Shown: piece after piece, positions 16,529 to 26,418 of the stretch
How positions within the stretch are numbered: position 1 is the first letter of the stretch
How the letters are laid out: each line of letters begins with the position of its first letter
DNA from: Vibrio furnissii CIP 102972
GTDB taxonomy: Bacteria > Pseudomonadota > Gammaproteobacteria > Enterobacterales > Vibrionaceae
Assembly (NCBI RefSeq): GCF_000176175.1
Contig: NZ_ACZP01000010.1
Location: 18,946-82,945, forward strand
DNA: 64,000 bases
Direction of reading: 5' to 3'
Position numbers and translations under genes: made by a program
The notes under the pieces: model-generated
Told to the model about the DNA's origin: nothing
Seen by the model: the letters and a program-made list of their open reading frames with translations, nothing else
Database searches by the model: none

Positions 16529-17425
16529 ATGAACATTAAACAGCTTGAGTATTTTCTTTCCGTCGCTCAATTAAAGAGTTTCACCAAAACTGCTGAACAA
16601 TTTTTTATTTCCCAAACCGCAATCAGTCAGCAAATTAAAGCACTTGAACATGAATTAGGGGTCACGTTACTTCATCGAAATAATAGAATCGTCGAACTGA
16701 CTGCAGCGGGAGAGGTGTTTTATTCCGATGCAAAGAACATCATCAATAATATTCATGCCAGCAAAGAACGCGTGGCAAATGCTGCCATGGGGATTCAAGG
16801 CTCACTCAATGTCGGATTTTTGCCGATGCATGGGGATACCCTGTTGGCGGACATTCTCGGTGATTTTTATAAAAAGAACCCGTTAATCGAAATCAACATT
16901 GCCGACGACAACATCACCCAGCTCTACAAGGCGTTATTTGATGGGCAGTTGGATGTCATCTTCACCATCGACTATGAGTTAGAAAACTATCCCAGCATTG
17001 ATTATCTCAATCTGCCGCCAATCCCGCTGTATGCAGTGGTCAATAAAACGCATCGCCTCTCTAATCTCAAAAGCTTACCGATCGACTTGTTGTCAGAGGA
17101 AGCGTTCATTGTGATCAGCTACAGCAATAATCTACCTTATGGCGTCGATCGGCTGATCAAGATCTGTGATTCCGGCCAGTTTGTGCCCAAAATCAAGCAC
17201 AAAGTGCCCTCGTTTGAAGCCGCGTTGGTCATGGTCGAAGCCGGGTTGGGCGTCGCCGTATTGCCCAACTACAACCGCCATCATCACACCAACGTGGTTT
17301 ATATCCCCATCGAGCAGTGCCAAGAGCATGTGAAGCCCATCGTGGCGTGGAATACCGAGTCACTCAATCCGACCTTGAACCTCTTTTTACGCCAGCTCAA
17401 ATCAACGATCTCGATGTTGGCATAG
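16529..17425 (+). CDS. LysR-family regulator, divergent from DAPG hydrolase-like gene
   Basis: The likely start is the ATG at 16529 (MNIKQLEYFLSVAQLKSFTK), giving 298 residues; the in-frame ATG at 16463 adds non-conserved residues. Residues 1-60 are a classic LysR winged helix (SQTAISQQIKALEHELGVTLLHR). The rest is the periplasmic-binding-like effector domain. It probably controls the divergent hydrolase/XapX unit in response to the hydrolase substrate. The terminator downstream is shared with glmS. Confidence 0.88.
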   Translation: MNIKQLEYFLSVAQLKSFTKTAEQFFISQTAISQQIKALEHELGVTLLHRNNRIVELTAAGEVFYSDAKNIINNIHASKERVANAAMGIQGSLNVGFLPMHGDTLLADILGDFYKKNPLIEINIADDNITQLYKALFDGQLDVIFTIDYELENYPSIDYLNLPPIPLYAVVNKTHRLSNLKSLPIDLLSEEAFIVISYSNNLPYGVDRLIKICDSGQFVPKIKHKVPSFEAALVMVEAGLGVAVLPNYNRHHHTNVVYIPIEQCQEHVKPIVAWNTESLNPTLNLFLRQLKSTISMLA

Positions 17426-17483
17426 ACCGCCATGTCCTCGCCGTTTGGCGCGTGCAAAACAAAAAGCCGTTTGGAGCGAACAC

Positions 17484-17525
17484 AACAAAAAAAAAGCAGC
17501 GCCGGAGAAACCAGCACTGCTTTTT
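17484..17525. terminator. terminator between the LysR gene and glmS
   Basis: AGCAGCGCCGG (17495-17505) pairs with CCAGCACTGCT (17511-17521), counting G-U pairs. On the reverse strand a run of nine T follows, so it mainly serves glmS; on the plus strand five T follow. Confidence 0.88.
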
Positions 17526-17582
17526 CGTTCACATCATGAGCCTCAACAACAGACCCATGGGAGTGATGATTGACGATGAGCG

Positions 17583-19415
17583 TTATTCAACCGTCACCGC
17601 TTTGGCCAAGTTGCGCGGTTGGTCAACGTCCGTGCCTTTGATCAGAGCCACATGGTATGACAACAACTGCATCGGAATGGTGTAGTAGATTGGCGCAGTG
17701 ATGTCGCTGACGTGCGGCATGGTGACGATCTTCATTGTGGCATCGGCTTCAAAGCCAGCCGCTTGATCGGCAAACACATACAGCAGGCCGCCACGAGCGC
17801 GCACTTCTTCAATGTTGGATTTGAGTTTTTCCAACAATTCATTGCTTGGCGCCACCACCACCACTGGCATGTCGGCATCAATGAGCGCCAACGGGCCGTG
17901 TTTCAGTTCACCCGCCGCATACGCTTCTGCGTGAATGTACGAGATCTCTTTTAGTTTGAGCGACGCTTCCAGCGCAATCGGGAAATATTCGCCACGACCA
18001 AGGAACAGCGTGTGTTGCTTGTCGGCAAAGTCTTCGGCAATGGTTTCGATCTCTTTCTCACATGCCAGCGCCGCTTCAATTTGTTGTGGCAACGCATGCA
18101 GCGCTTCGACGATCTCTTTTTCCTGCGCTTTGTCGATCACGTGTTTCTGTTTGCCCAGCGCCGTCACCAACATCAGCAATGCGGCCAGTTGCGTGGTGAA
18201 CGCTTTGGTCGATGCCACGCCGATTTCAGTGCCCGCGCGCGTCATGAATGCGAAGTCGGATTCACGCACCAGTGAAGAGCCGGCCACGTTACAGATGGTC
18301 ATCGCGGCCATGTAACCTTTTTCTTTCGCCAGACGCAATGCCGCCAATGTATCGGCCGTTTCGCCAGATTGCGACAGGGTGATTAGCAAGCTGTTTGGAC
18401 GCGTCACAAATTTGCGGTAACGGAATTCCGATGCAATTTCGACATCGCAGCTCACGCCGGCCAGTGCTTCAAACCAATAGCGCGCCGTCATCCCCGCGTT
18501 GTAAGACGTGCCGCACGCGACGATTTGGACGTGTTCCACGTTATTCAGAATGTCTGCAGCGTGCACGCCAATGCTTTCAGTCACCACAGAATCTTTGGTC
18601 AGGCGACCTTCCATGGTGTTGATCAGCGCTTTCGGCTGCTCAAAAATCTCTTTTTGCATGAAGTGGCGGAACTGACCTTTATCACCCGCATCGTGTTCGG
18701 CATTCGATTCGACGATGTCACGCGTCACGGCTTCACCGAACGTGTTGAATACGTTCACTTCGCGACGCGTCACTTCGGCCACGTCCCCTTCTTCCAGGTA
18801 CATAAAACGACGCGTTACGCTCAGCAGGGCCAGTTGATCTGACGCCAGGAAGTTTTCCCCCACACCAAAACCAATCACGATCGGGCTCCCCGAGCGCGCC
18901 ACCACGAGACGAGACGGATCTTTGCGATCCACCACCACGGTGCCATACGCGCCTTCGAGCTGTTTCACGGTTTTTTGCACCGCTTCGAGCAGTGAACTTG
19001 CCGTGCGACGTTCCCATTCCACCAAGTGCGCGATCACTTCGGTGTCGGTTTGTGAGGTAAACACGTAACCGCGCTCACGCAACTGTTCGCGCAGCACTTC
19101 GTAGTTCTCAATGATGCCGTTGTGAACCACGGCAATGTCGCCCGACATGTGTGGGTGAGCGTTGACTTCAGAAGGCTCACCGTGTGTCGCCCAGCGCGTG
19201 TGCGCAATCCCCGTGCCGCCCGCCACGTGCTGCGCATCGACAGCATCCGCCAGCTCTTGCACTTTGCCCAAACGGCGAACGCGCGTGAGCTGACATTCAC
19301 TGTCAACCACCGCCAGACCCGCTGAGTCGTAACCGCGGTATTCCAGACGGCGTAGGCCTTCGACCAAGATTTCAGCGACATCACGTTGTGCTACTGCACC
19401 AACAATTCCACACAT
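17583..19415 (-). CDS. glmS: glutamine--fructose-6-phosphate aminotransferase
   Basis: Makes glucosamine-6-phosphate from fructose-6-phosphate and glutamine, the first step to UDP-GlcNAc for peptidoglycan and LPS. The start at 19415 gives [10 protein letters not shown], with the catalytic Cys exposed after Met removal; ACGGAG lies upstream. The glutaminase domain covers about 1-240. Two SIS domains follow ([22 protein letters not shown]). The C-terminus [13 protein letters not shown] is intact. At 610 residues it is full length. It follows a DeoR-family regulator gene by 102 bases in the same direction, which suggests local control by amino-sugar status. Confidence 0.97.
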   Translation of the reverse strand: MCGIVGAVAQRDVAEILVEGLRRLEYRGYDSAGLAVVDSECQLTRVRRLGKVQELADAVDAQHVAGGTGIAHTRWATHGEPSEVNAHPHMSGDIAVVHNGIIENYEVLREQLRERGYVFTSQTDTEVIAHLVEWERRTASSLLEAVQKTVKQLEGAYGTVVVDRKDPSRLVVARSGSPIVIGFGVGENFLASDQLALLSVTRRFMYLEEGDVAEVTRREVNVFNTFGEAVTRDIVESNAEHDAGDKGQFRHFMQKEIFEQPKALINTMEGRLTKDSVVTESIGVHAADILNNVEHVQIVACGTSYNAGMTARYWFEALAGVSCDVEIASEFRYRKFVTRPNSLLITLSQSGETADTLAALRLAKEKGYMAAMTICNVAGSSLVRESDFAFMTRAGTEIGVASTKAFTTQLAALLMLVTALGKQKHVIDKAQEKEIVEALHALPQQIEAALACEKEIETIAEDFADKQHTLFLGRGEYFPIALEASLKLKEISYIHAEAYAAGELKHGPLALIDADMPVVVVAPSNELLEKLKSNIEEVRARGGLLYVFADQAAGFEADATMKIVTMPHVSDITAPIYYTIPMQLLSYHVALIKGTDVDQPRNLAKAVTVE

Positions 19416-19517
19416 GGTATTAACTCCGTAACTATTTTTTGTTTCAGCTTCTCTGTGGCATTCCAAGCCGGGGCAGCAAGCAAAAGGCCCGTCAGAGAAG
19501 GAGGGTATTCGTTGTGC

Positions 19518-20279
19518 TCAGGCGCGAATCACACGCACCTGATGAGATTCAATTTGTGCCACGTCAGCGTCGGGCAATTCTTTATCGGTCACCAGCACAT
19601 CAATCGTGTCCCAGGACAATTCGAGATTGGGGATTCTGCGCCCCACTTTGTCGGATTCCACCATGACGATCACTTCACGCGAGACTTCCGCCATCACCTT
19701 GCTCAGGCCAACCAACTCATTGAACGTGGTCGTGCCGCGCTCCAAATCAATGCCATCGGCACCAATAAACAGTTGGTCAAAATCGTACGAACGCAGCACC
19801 GATTCCGCGACTTTGCCTTGAAAGGATTCAGAATTCGTATCCCACGTCCCGCCAGTCATCAGCAGCGTCGGTTCACTTTCTAACTCGTTGAGTGCGTTGG
19901 CAACATGCAAGGCGTTGGTCATCACCACCAAGCCACGCTTGTCGTTCAGTTGCTCAATCAACGCGCCGGTGGTGCTGCCGCTGTCGATCACAATGCGATT
20001 GTGGTCGCGAATTAATTTCGCCGCGGCTTTGGCAAGCGCTAACTTTCGAACCGAAACTTTTGGACTCATTTCATCGGCGACTACCTCTTTGGGAAGCGCA
20101 ATGGCGCCGCCATAACGTCTGAGCAGCAGACCGTTACTTTCTAACGAGGCGAGATCCTTTCTAATGGTCACTTCGGAGGTTTCAAACTGGCTGGAGAGCG
20201 CTTCAACGCTGACTTCACCTTGCTCATTCACGAGGTTGGCAATGGCGTGACGTCTGAGCTGTGTATTTCGTTTCGACAT
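19518..20279 (-). CDS. DeoR-family transcriptional regulator upstream of glmS
   Basis: A 253-residue repressor-type protein. The winged helix lies at about 5-60 (VSVEALSSQFETSEVTIRKD). The DeoR sugar-phosphate sensor domain follows (VIDSGSTTGALIEQL, LLMTGGTWD, FIGADGIDLERG). It resembles AgaR/SrlR-type members. It directly precedes glmS, so it probably responds to a phosphorylated amino sugar. Repeats resembling an AgaR box lie in its own upstream region. No strong ribosome binding site is seen. Confidence 0.85.
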   Translation of the reverse strand: MSKRNTQLRRHAIANLVNEQGEVSVEALSSQFETSEVTIRKDLASLESNGLLLRRYGGAIALPKEVVADEMSPKVSVRKLALAKAAAKLIRDHNRIVIDSGSTTGALIEQLNDKRGLVVMTNALHVANALNELESEPTLLMTGGTWDTNSESFQGKVAESVLRSYDFDQLFIGADGIDLERGTTTFNELVGLSKVMAEVSREVIVMVESDKVGRRIPNLELSWDTIDVLVTDKELPDADVAQIESHQVRVIRA

Positions 20280-20710
20280 GGTTTATTTTTTATCAAGTTT
20301 CGAATCGAAACGAAGTATAATCAAAACGAAACATTTATGTCCATTTATTTTGATCCAAAAAATTAATATTTCGCGCTAAAACCTTGTCCTAAGACAAATC
20401 TTAAACAGTGATATTGACGCCGTTCAGTGGTAGAATTCGCACCCTAAAAGAAAAAAAATTACAGAATACGGCGTGATATTTTTGTAACTTTGGCCGTTTA
20501 CCCTGACTAAGTCGCGGATTTCTGAAATTTTAACCCCAACAAATGGTCATAAAATGACTAAACTTGTTGAAAGACTTTCAGCTTTGGAGTGAGCGAAACT
20601 CGTGAACTACACTTGGCAATTGAAGACGACATGTTGCCACCACCGAGATCACTTTGGGGCGATGCACCAAACTTCTATTTCTTAATTTCTATTACCGGAG
20701 AGACCCTTCC
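20280..20710. other. 431-base divergent region between the DeoR gene and pykF
   Basis: It contains the candidate DeoR operator on the left and the pykF promoter and leader on the right. A Cra-like element TTGAAAGACTTTCAGC lies at 20567-20582; it has one extra central base compared with the usual Cra box. No gene is seen. Confidence 0.45.
20297..20331 (-). promoter_or_regulatory. candidate DeoR/AgaR-type operator
   Basis: Read on the reverse strand, TTTCGTTTTGATT (20319-20331) is close to the AgaR-type consensus TTTCRTTTYRYTT. A second TTTCG/CGAAA inverted element (20298-20310 region) lies next to it. Both sit 18-52 bases upstream of the DeoR-family gene, fitting autoregulation and control of glmS. 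Confidence 0.4.
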
Positions 20711-22123
20711 ATGAAAAAGACCAAAATCGTTTGTACGATTGGCCCTAAAACTGAATCTGTAGAGAAGCTAACTGAACTAGTTAACGCAGGCATGAACGTG
20801 ATGCGCCTGAACTTCTCTCACGGTGACTACGTAGAGCACGGTACTCGTATTGCGAACTTCCGTCAGGTCATGGAAAACACAGGTAAGCAACTGGCTATCC
20901 TGCTGGACACCAAAGGTCCAGAAATCCGTACAATCAAACTGGAAAACGGCGATGACGTTGATCTAGTTGCTGGTCAAGAATTCACATTCACCACTGACAC
21001 TTCAGTTGTTGGCAACAAAAACATCGTTGCTGTGACTTACGCTGGTTTCGCACAAGACCTGAACGTAGGCAACACCATTCTGGTTGACGATGGTCTGATC
21101 GAAATGGAAGTGACTGCGAAAACTGATTCAGAAGTAAAATGTAAAGTGCTGAACAACGGCGCACTGGGCGAAAACAAAGGTGTGAACCTACCAGGCGTAT
21201 CTGTGAACCTGCCAGCACTGTCTGAAAAAGACAAAAACGACCTGAAATTTGGTTGTGAGCAAGGCGTTGACTTCGTTGCGGCTTCTTTCATCCGTAAAGG
21301 TTCTGACGTGAAAGAGATTCGTGAAGTTTTGGCTGCAAACGGCGGCGAAAACATTCAAATCATCTCTAAAATTGAAAACCAAGAAGGCGTAGACAACTTC
21401 GACGAAATCCTAGAATTGTCTGACGGCATCATGGTTGCACGTGGCGACCTGGGTGTAGAAATCCCAGCAGAAGAAGTTATCTTCGCGCAAAAAATGATGA
21501 TCGAAAAATGTAACCGCGCACGTAAAGTGGTTATCACTGCAACGCAAATGCTAGATTCAATGATCAAAAACCCACGTCCAACTCGCGCAGAAGCGGGCGA
21601 CGTTGCGAACGCGATCATGGACGGTACTGATGCAGTCATGCTGTCTGGTGAAACTGCGAAAGGTAAATACCCTGTTGAAGCCGTAACCATCATGGCTCAA
21701 ATCGCAAACCGTACAGATTCAGCGCTGAAAGCGGAACTGGGTTCTCGTCTGGACAGCCCACGCCTACGCATCACTGAAGCCGTATGTAAAGGTGCAGTCG
21801 ACACTGCTGAGAAACTAGCAGCGCCACTGATCGTCGTTGCAACTGAAGCGGGTAAATCTGCACGTTCAGTACGTAAGTACTTCCCAACAGCAAACATCAT
21901 CGCGGTTACCACCAACAAGAAAACTGCTGCACAGTTGGTTCTGAGCAAAGGTGTTTCTCCAGTGGTTGTGGATTCTATCGACAGCACTGATGATTTCTAC
22001 CGTCTGGGTAAAGAAATCGCACTAGAATCTGGCCTGGGTAAAAAAGGCGACATCGTGGTGATGGTTTCTGGTGCACTTGTGGCATCTGGCACAACCAACA
22101 CAACGTCTGTACACGTACTGTAA
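20711..22123 (+). CDS. pykF: pyruvate kinase I
   Basis: Converts phosphoenolpyruvate and ADP to pyruvate and ATP. The start at 20711 follows GGAGAG; the protein has 470 residues, standard for PykF. Key segments: [20 protein letters not shown], the active-site and metal region [11 protein letters not shown], and the allosteric C-terminal domain ending in [11 protein letters not shown]. Codon use is strongly biased to preferred codons, as expected for a very highly expressed gene. It stands alone with its own terminator. Confidence 0.97.
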   Translation: MKKTKIVCTIGPKTESVEKLTELVNAGMNVMRLNFSHGDYVEHGTRIANFRQVMENTGKQLAILLDTKGPEIRTIKLENGDDVDLVAGQEFTFTTDTSVVGNKNIVAVTYAGFAQDLNVGNTILVDDGLIEMEVTAKTDSEVKCKVLNNGALGENKGVNLPGVSVNLPALSEKDKNDLKFGCEQGVDFVAASFIRKGSDVKEIREVLAANGGENIQIISKIENQEGVDNFDEILELSDGIMVARGDLGVEIPAEEVIFAQKMMIEKCNRARKVVITATQMLDSMIKNPRPTRAEAGDVANAIMDGTDAVMLSGETAKGKYPVEAVTIMAQIANRTDSALKAELGSRLDSPRLRITEAVCKGAVDTAEKLAAPLIVVATEAGKSARSVRKYFPTANIIAVTTNKKTAAQLVLSKGVSPVVVDSIDSTDDFYRLGKEIALESGLGKKGDIVVMVSGALVASGTTNTTSVHVL

Positions 22124-22142
22124 TTCAGTCGGTTCAGCACAT

Positions 22143-22176
22143 AAAAAAAATCGGGGCATGGCCCCGATTTTTTATT
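22143..22176 (+). terminator. pykF terminator (bidirectional)
   Basis: AAAAATCGGGGC and GCCCCGATTTTTT flank a CATG loop, with A- and T-runs on both sides. It can also end the convergent small gene. Confidence 0.92.
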
Positions 22177-22184
22177 TCTGTCTC

Positions 22185-22316
22185 TTACCAACCAAAAAAC
22201 TCTTTGTGGTGGGTGTTAAGCAATAACACCATCGGCAGGAAATAAAGCGCACTGAGCTTAAATCCTAATACCAACAAAAAGCCAATCGTGAGCCTCACGA
22301 GAAAATGATTAACCAT
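22185..22316 (-). CDS. small hydrophobic protein, unknown
   Basis: A 43-residue frame from the ATG at 22316, preceded by GAGG at good distance. It reads MVNHFLVRLTIGFLLVLGFK followed by a second hydrophobic stretch, and would be a small membrane protein with one or two helices. The frame extends upstream to 22394, but that part is polar and has no ribosome binding site. Convergent with pykF across its terminator. No family recognised; could still be a chance frame. Confidence 0.45.
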   Translation of the reverse strand: MVNHFLVRLTIGFLLVLGFKLSALYFLPMVLLLNTHHKEFFGW

Positions 22317-22504
22317 ACTCTGCCTCGTCTTGCCCAGAGTGTGCGATTTCCGTTCCCTTTCCCCGCCCCACTGCGGAAAAAGTGACTGCTCCATTCAAAT
22401 TTGGGCGACTATCGATGAAAAGATCGACAGTTTACTTATTAATCAGTTTAGCTCAAGCGGGAATAAAAATTAGACTTTAGTCGCATTGTCAGAAAAGTGT
22501 GACA

Positions 22505-24373
22505 CTAGGCGATATCATCACTGCTATGGCAGACCGATACGCGGTTTCGGCCCAATGTTTTCGACTCATACAACGCAATGTCCGCACATTTATACGAGCG
22601 ATTGCTGTCGAACGTCAGGTCGGTTACGCCCGCGCTGATGGTCACGGTTAGACTTTGGTCGATAGCCACGGCAGCACGCAAACGATCCACCACGCGGTGC
22701 GCTTCGTCAATGGCAGTGTGAGGCATGATCACCGCAAACTCTTCGCCACCAATACGCGCAATAAAATCGGTGCTGCGTAGCTGGTGCGTGAGGATCTGCG
22801 CGACCTGAATGATCACACGATCGCCCTGATCGTGTCCCTGTTCATCATTGATGCGTTTAAAGAAATCAATATCGATCAACACCAAGCAGGCGTCATGATT
22901 GTGGGCATAGCGTTCGACCAGTTGCGTCTGCGTTTGCAGCTCTTGTTCGAACTTGCGCCGGTTCCAAAGGTGTGTCAGGGAATCTTTTTCACTCAGCTCG
23001 CGCAGTTGGTTTTCCAACGCTTTGCGCTCGCTGATATCAATAATCGAGGTGATGTAGTAACTCACGCGACCCGCTTCGAAAATGGCCTGAATGCGCACAA
23101 TGGTCGTGAGCATTTGCTGATCCTCGGTGACCAACTCCACTTCCCCTTCCCAGCTATGCTGTTCCGACACTTTTTCAAGTACGTCGAGCACCTGATCCAT
23201 GCCGTGGTGACTCAGCAACACTTTGAGCGCGTTCCGTCCCAGCACCCAATGACTGCTCAGCCCGGTCATCGTTTCAAACTCTTCGTTGACCATGATCACT
23301 TGGTGCGACTTATCAGAGATCATCACCGCCGACATGCCACTGAGCGCCGCACGCGCGAGTTTGCTTTCAATCGTCCGTCGATGGTAATGCAGCGCCATGG
23401 AAATGGTCGGCAGTGCAAAAATCAGCACGATCAAAAAGACAAACACGCCCTCTTTCACCAGATCGTTCAGATCGCGCGCGACGCGATGCGTGAGTTGGGC
23501 TTGGGTCAGTTTGATCACCAAATGCAGTTGCTGCTTGTCAGCAAACGCCATGGTGGTGAACACCAACAGATGGTCGGCTTCTTGGCGGTAGCCACGTGCC
23601 TGCTGCTGCATCTGTGCCCACGTGAACGGGTATTCACGCGCAAAGTGATGCGGTGAATAGGCGCTGTCTTGGTTGTGCATGAACGGCGTTTCCGGCGTCA
23701 GGTAAACACCTGTATTCGAAATCAGTTTTGGCCGCAGGGTGGCATCCAGCGCGTAGCTGAGACGATTCGACAGATTGAGAATGTCCACATCAATCATCAC
23801 ATACCCGACCCGCTGGCCAGCCATATTGATGGGCGTCACCACACAGACAGAAGGAATCGTCTCCATCGTCTCGCCCCGCTTCACACGGCGTGTGCCACTC
23901 CAAGCGCCCACTTGGTCATCCCCCAATGATTGCGCGTAGCGCAGCAATGTGCTCTGTTGGTAGTGCTCCTCAGTCTCAACCGCTTTGGCCTGATGCGCAG
24001 CCGCCGAGTAATCGACGCGAATCAACACCTGCCCCTGCACATCCATGAAGCGAATATGGTCGTACCATTTCTGGCTTTTGGCGACCGACATAAACACGCC
24101 CGCCAAACGAGATTGATGCTGTGGGGTTGGCGCCTGAGCGAAGTCGTACGTGCTTTGGCTATGACCTAACAGGTCAACGACCGAAAATAGCTGTTCTTGA
24201 ATCCGGGAGAATTCGCGCTCACTGTAGGTGAGCTGATTGAGCGCTTCGCGCGCGGTTTGGATGATGTTGCTCTGCTTGAGCTGCTGATAGCGTTGCACGT
24301 AATACGCGGTAATCGCGGTGGTCATCAGCGTACAGGCGATGAGAAGAAATATGACGACTCTCGAAAACCTCAT
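22505..24373 (-). CDS. membrane sensor diguanylate cyclase (PAS-GGDEF)
   Basis: Makes the second messenger cyclic di-GMP. The 622-residue protein has a transmembrane helix at about 7-25, a periplasmic sensor region of the dCache type (to about 300), a second helix (FVFLIVLIFALPTISMAL), a PAS domain (about 335-450) and a GGDEF domain (about 460-615). The active site reads GGEEF. An RxxD inhibitory site (RSTD) sits exactly five residues before it, so product inhibition is expected. It is a single gene. The signal sensed is unknown; control of biofilm or motility is inferred from the family. Confidence 0.92.
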   Translation of the reverse strand: MRFSRVVIFLLIACTLMTTAITAYYVQRYQQLKQSNIIQTAREALNQLTYSEREFSRIQEQLFSVVDLLGHSQSTYDFAQAPTPQHQSRLAGVFMSVAKSQKWYDHIRFMDVQGQVLIRVDYSAAAHQAKAVETEEHYQQSTLLRYAQSLGDDQVGAWSGTRRVKRGETMETIPSVCVVTPINMAGQRVGYVMIDVDILNLSNRLSYALDATLRPKLISNTGVYLTPETPFMHNQDSAYSPHHFAREYPFTWAQMQQQARGYRQEADHLLVFTTMAFADKQQLHLVIKLTQAQLTHRVARDLNDLVKEGVFVFLIVLIFALPTISMALHYHRRTIESKLARAALSGMSAVMISDKSHQVIMVNEEFETMTGLSSHWVLGRNALKVLLSHHGMDQVLDVLEKVSEQHSWEGEVELVTEDQQMLTTIVRIQAIFEAGRVSYYITSIIDISERKALENQLRELSEKDSLTHLWNRRKFEQELQTQTQLVERYAHNHDACLVLIDIDFFKRINDEQGHDQGDRVIIQVAQILTHQLRSTDFIARIGGEEFAVIMPHTAIDEAHRVVDRLRAAVAIDQSLTVTISAGVTDLTFDSNRSYKCADIALYESKTLGRNRVSVCHSSDDIA

Positions 24374-24481
24374 GACCCTGCACTATCATCCCTGCGAAAA
24401 AGAAGGTGGGTACTATATCACCATTTCAGGCGCACTGAATAAAAAAGCGACCGCAGACTCGGTTTTGATTGTGTCGAAATA

Positions 24482-24515
24482 AAACAGCCAGAATCGAGCA
24501 TGATCCTGGCTGTTT
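24482..24515 (-). terminator. terminator of the SIMPL-domain gene
   Basis: AAACAGCCAG and CTGGCTGTTT form a 10-bp stem with a 14-base loop; on the reverse strand a T-rich tract follows. It lies 18 bases after the stop codon. Confidence 0.7.
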
Positions 24516-24532
24516 ACCGCATGATGGGGTGT

Positions 24533-25231
24533 TTATTCTGCCAGTTTATAAATCACATCCACGCGATCGCGAATCACCAACGTGGCATCCTGATAAGTAT
24601 CGCTCGCGCTGACTTTTTCATTCATGCTCATCGCACGCATCATCACGGGCTGCGGATTCATGGTGTTGTAATCAATTCGCCACACGCCGCCCAAGTTGCG
24701 TTTGAACCCTTTGGCAATCGAGCGCGCTTTCAGTTTCGCGTCTTCAATCGCCGCCATGCGGGCTTGCTGTTGGTATTTCGCTTCATCACGCACTTTCAGC
24801 TGCACGTTATCAACTTGATTGATGCCGTTGGCCAGCGCCACATCCAAATACTGGTTCAGGTTGGCCACATCATCCACTTCCACCGTTACACTGCGTGACG
24901 CGCGGTAGCCGACCAGTTCCGGTTGGCCGGATTTCGGGTAATGGTATTGCGGTGCCAAATAGAGGTTGGAGCTGGATATGTGCTGCGCATTGACGCCCGT
25001 CGCTTTCAGCTGCGCGGTAAATGCCGTCACCACTTTATCGACCGCAGCCTTAGCTTGCTCGGCATTCATGGTGGTTTCCGTCACTTTCACAGAGAACTGC
25101 GCCATGTCTGGTTTTGCGACGACTTCACCGTACCCAGTGGTCACCAAATGCGGAAAGTTAGGGTCTTGCGCCTGAACGCTGGCTGCGCCAAATAAGCACG
25201 CCACAATCGCAAGCTGAGGGATCAATTTCAT
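24533..25231 (-). CDS. yggE: SIMPL-domain periplasmic protein (YggE-like)
   Basis: A 232-residue exported protein with a signal peptide (cleavage near VQAQD) and a DUF541/SIMPL domain covering the rest (TTGYGEVVAKPDMAQF, DATLVIRDRVDVIYKLAE). E. coli YggE reduces oxidative stress and neighbours argP and argO, as here. The gene is monocistronic with its own terminator. Exact biochemical function is unknown for the family. Confidence 0.88.
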   Translation of the reverse strand: MKLIPQLAIVACLFGAASVQAQDPNFPHLVTTGYGEVVAKPDMAQFSVKVTETTMNAEQAKAAVDKVVTAFTAQLKATGVNAQHISSSNLYLAPQYHYPKSGQPELVGYRASRSVTVEVDDVANLNQYLDVALANGINQVDNVQLKVRDEAKYQQQARMAAIEDAKLKARSIAKGFKRNLGGVWRIDYNTMNPQPVMMRAMSMNEKVSASDTYQDATLVIRDRVDVIYKLAE

Positions 25232-25408
25232 GCCGTTTACCTTATCGGTTTACGCTAGGTGACCTAGCCAAAATCCGGTCGTCTGCATGACGATCCGGTC
25301 AAAATCATTGGCTCTATCATAGGTGAAATAATGCGCGTTCGAAGCGTATGGCGGTGAAAATCACACAACTTTGACTTTGCTCGCAAGCGCTCCCCACAGG
25401 GGTGTCAT

Positions 25409-26305
25409 CTATTGCGGTAACGCTTGTCGGGCATAACTGACAATCGACTCCGAGATGGTTTTCAGTAGGCCGCTTTCCAGTTGCCAATGGTGCCAATAGA
25501 GCTTTTGATCGACGAAATACTCCGGCAACATATCCACCAACAGCCCTTGCTGTAACTCCTCTCGAATCTGCACTTTGGGGATCAACGCAAACCCAAAGCC
25601 ATGCAGCGCCGCTTTGACACACGCTTCCGAACTGCCGACCGAATGTTTGATCTCACTTTGCATGTCGTGCCCCAAACAGGCATGGACAAAACGTTCATTG
25701 ATAAAATCCTGTTGATCAAACGCCACCGAAGGCGCCACATCCAGCGCCGCGCCAGTCACGCCATGTGCAAAATAACGCTGATAAAATTGCGGCGAGCACA
25801 CCGCCAAGTACGGCATGTTGCCCAGCAGCACCGCCTGGCACCCCGGAATAGTTTTCGCAGATTGACTAATCGCCCCCACCACTTCGCCGTTTTTGAGTTT
25901 CTCAATCGTGCGGTGCTCATCATCCACCAGCAGATTGATTTCCACTTTGCCGGGCGTGATCAAGGGGGCCAACGCGGGCAACAGCCACGTGGCGAGGCTG
26001 TCGGCGTTGGTGGCAATCGACACCGATACCGCCTTGTCTGCGCCATCATTATTTAATTGCGGCAGAATGTCTTGCTCCAGCACGCACACTTGGCGATACA
26101 GGCCCAAGAGCTTTTGCCCTGCCGGAGTGACTTTGGGCGGAGACTGACGCACCAACACCGGTTGTGCCAACCATTTCTCCAATTGTTTAATTCGCTGAGA
26201 CACAGCGGACTGAGAGATGCACAGCGTTTCCGCCGCTTTTTCAAAGCTGCCTTGGGCGATAATTTCGTCCAACGCTTCTATCCAACGGTAATCTAATCCA
26301 CGCAT
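25409..26305 (-). CDS. argP: LysR-family regulator ArgP
   Basis: A 298-residue LysR protein that activates the arginine/lysine exporter gene argO and other genes in response to basic amino acids. The N-terminal winged helix is typical (LDYRWIEALDEIIAQGSFEK, SQSAVSQRIKQLE). It lies divergent from argO across 113 bases, the same arrangement as in E. coli. Length is standard. The shared intergenic region, AT-rich with TTATT/ATTATT elements, should hold its binding site. Confidence 0.93.
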   Translation of the reverse strand: MRGLDYRWIEALDEIIAQGSFEKAAETLCISQSAVSQRIKQLEKWLAQPVLVRQSPPKVTPAGQKLLGLYRQVCVLEQDILPQLNNDGADKAVSVSIATNADSLATWLLPALAPLITPGKVEINLLVDDEHRTIEKLKNGEVVGAISQSAKTIPGCQAVLLGNMPYLAVCSPQFYQRYFAHGVTGAALDVAPSVAFDQQDFINERFVHACLGHDMQSEIKHSVGSSEACVKAALHGFGFALIPKVQIREELQQGLLVDMLPEYFVDQKLYWHHWQLESGLLKTISESIVSYARQALPQ

Positions 26306-26418
26306 GCTTTCACCATAAGTAATCCTAATGACTTATTAATATTATTAGTTTTATTTATTTTTAACTATCCCTTATTTTTGCTCTCAGGTAACTATTTAAT
26401 CACTTTTGGAATATAACT

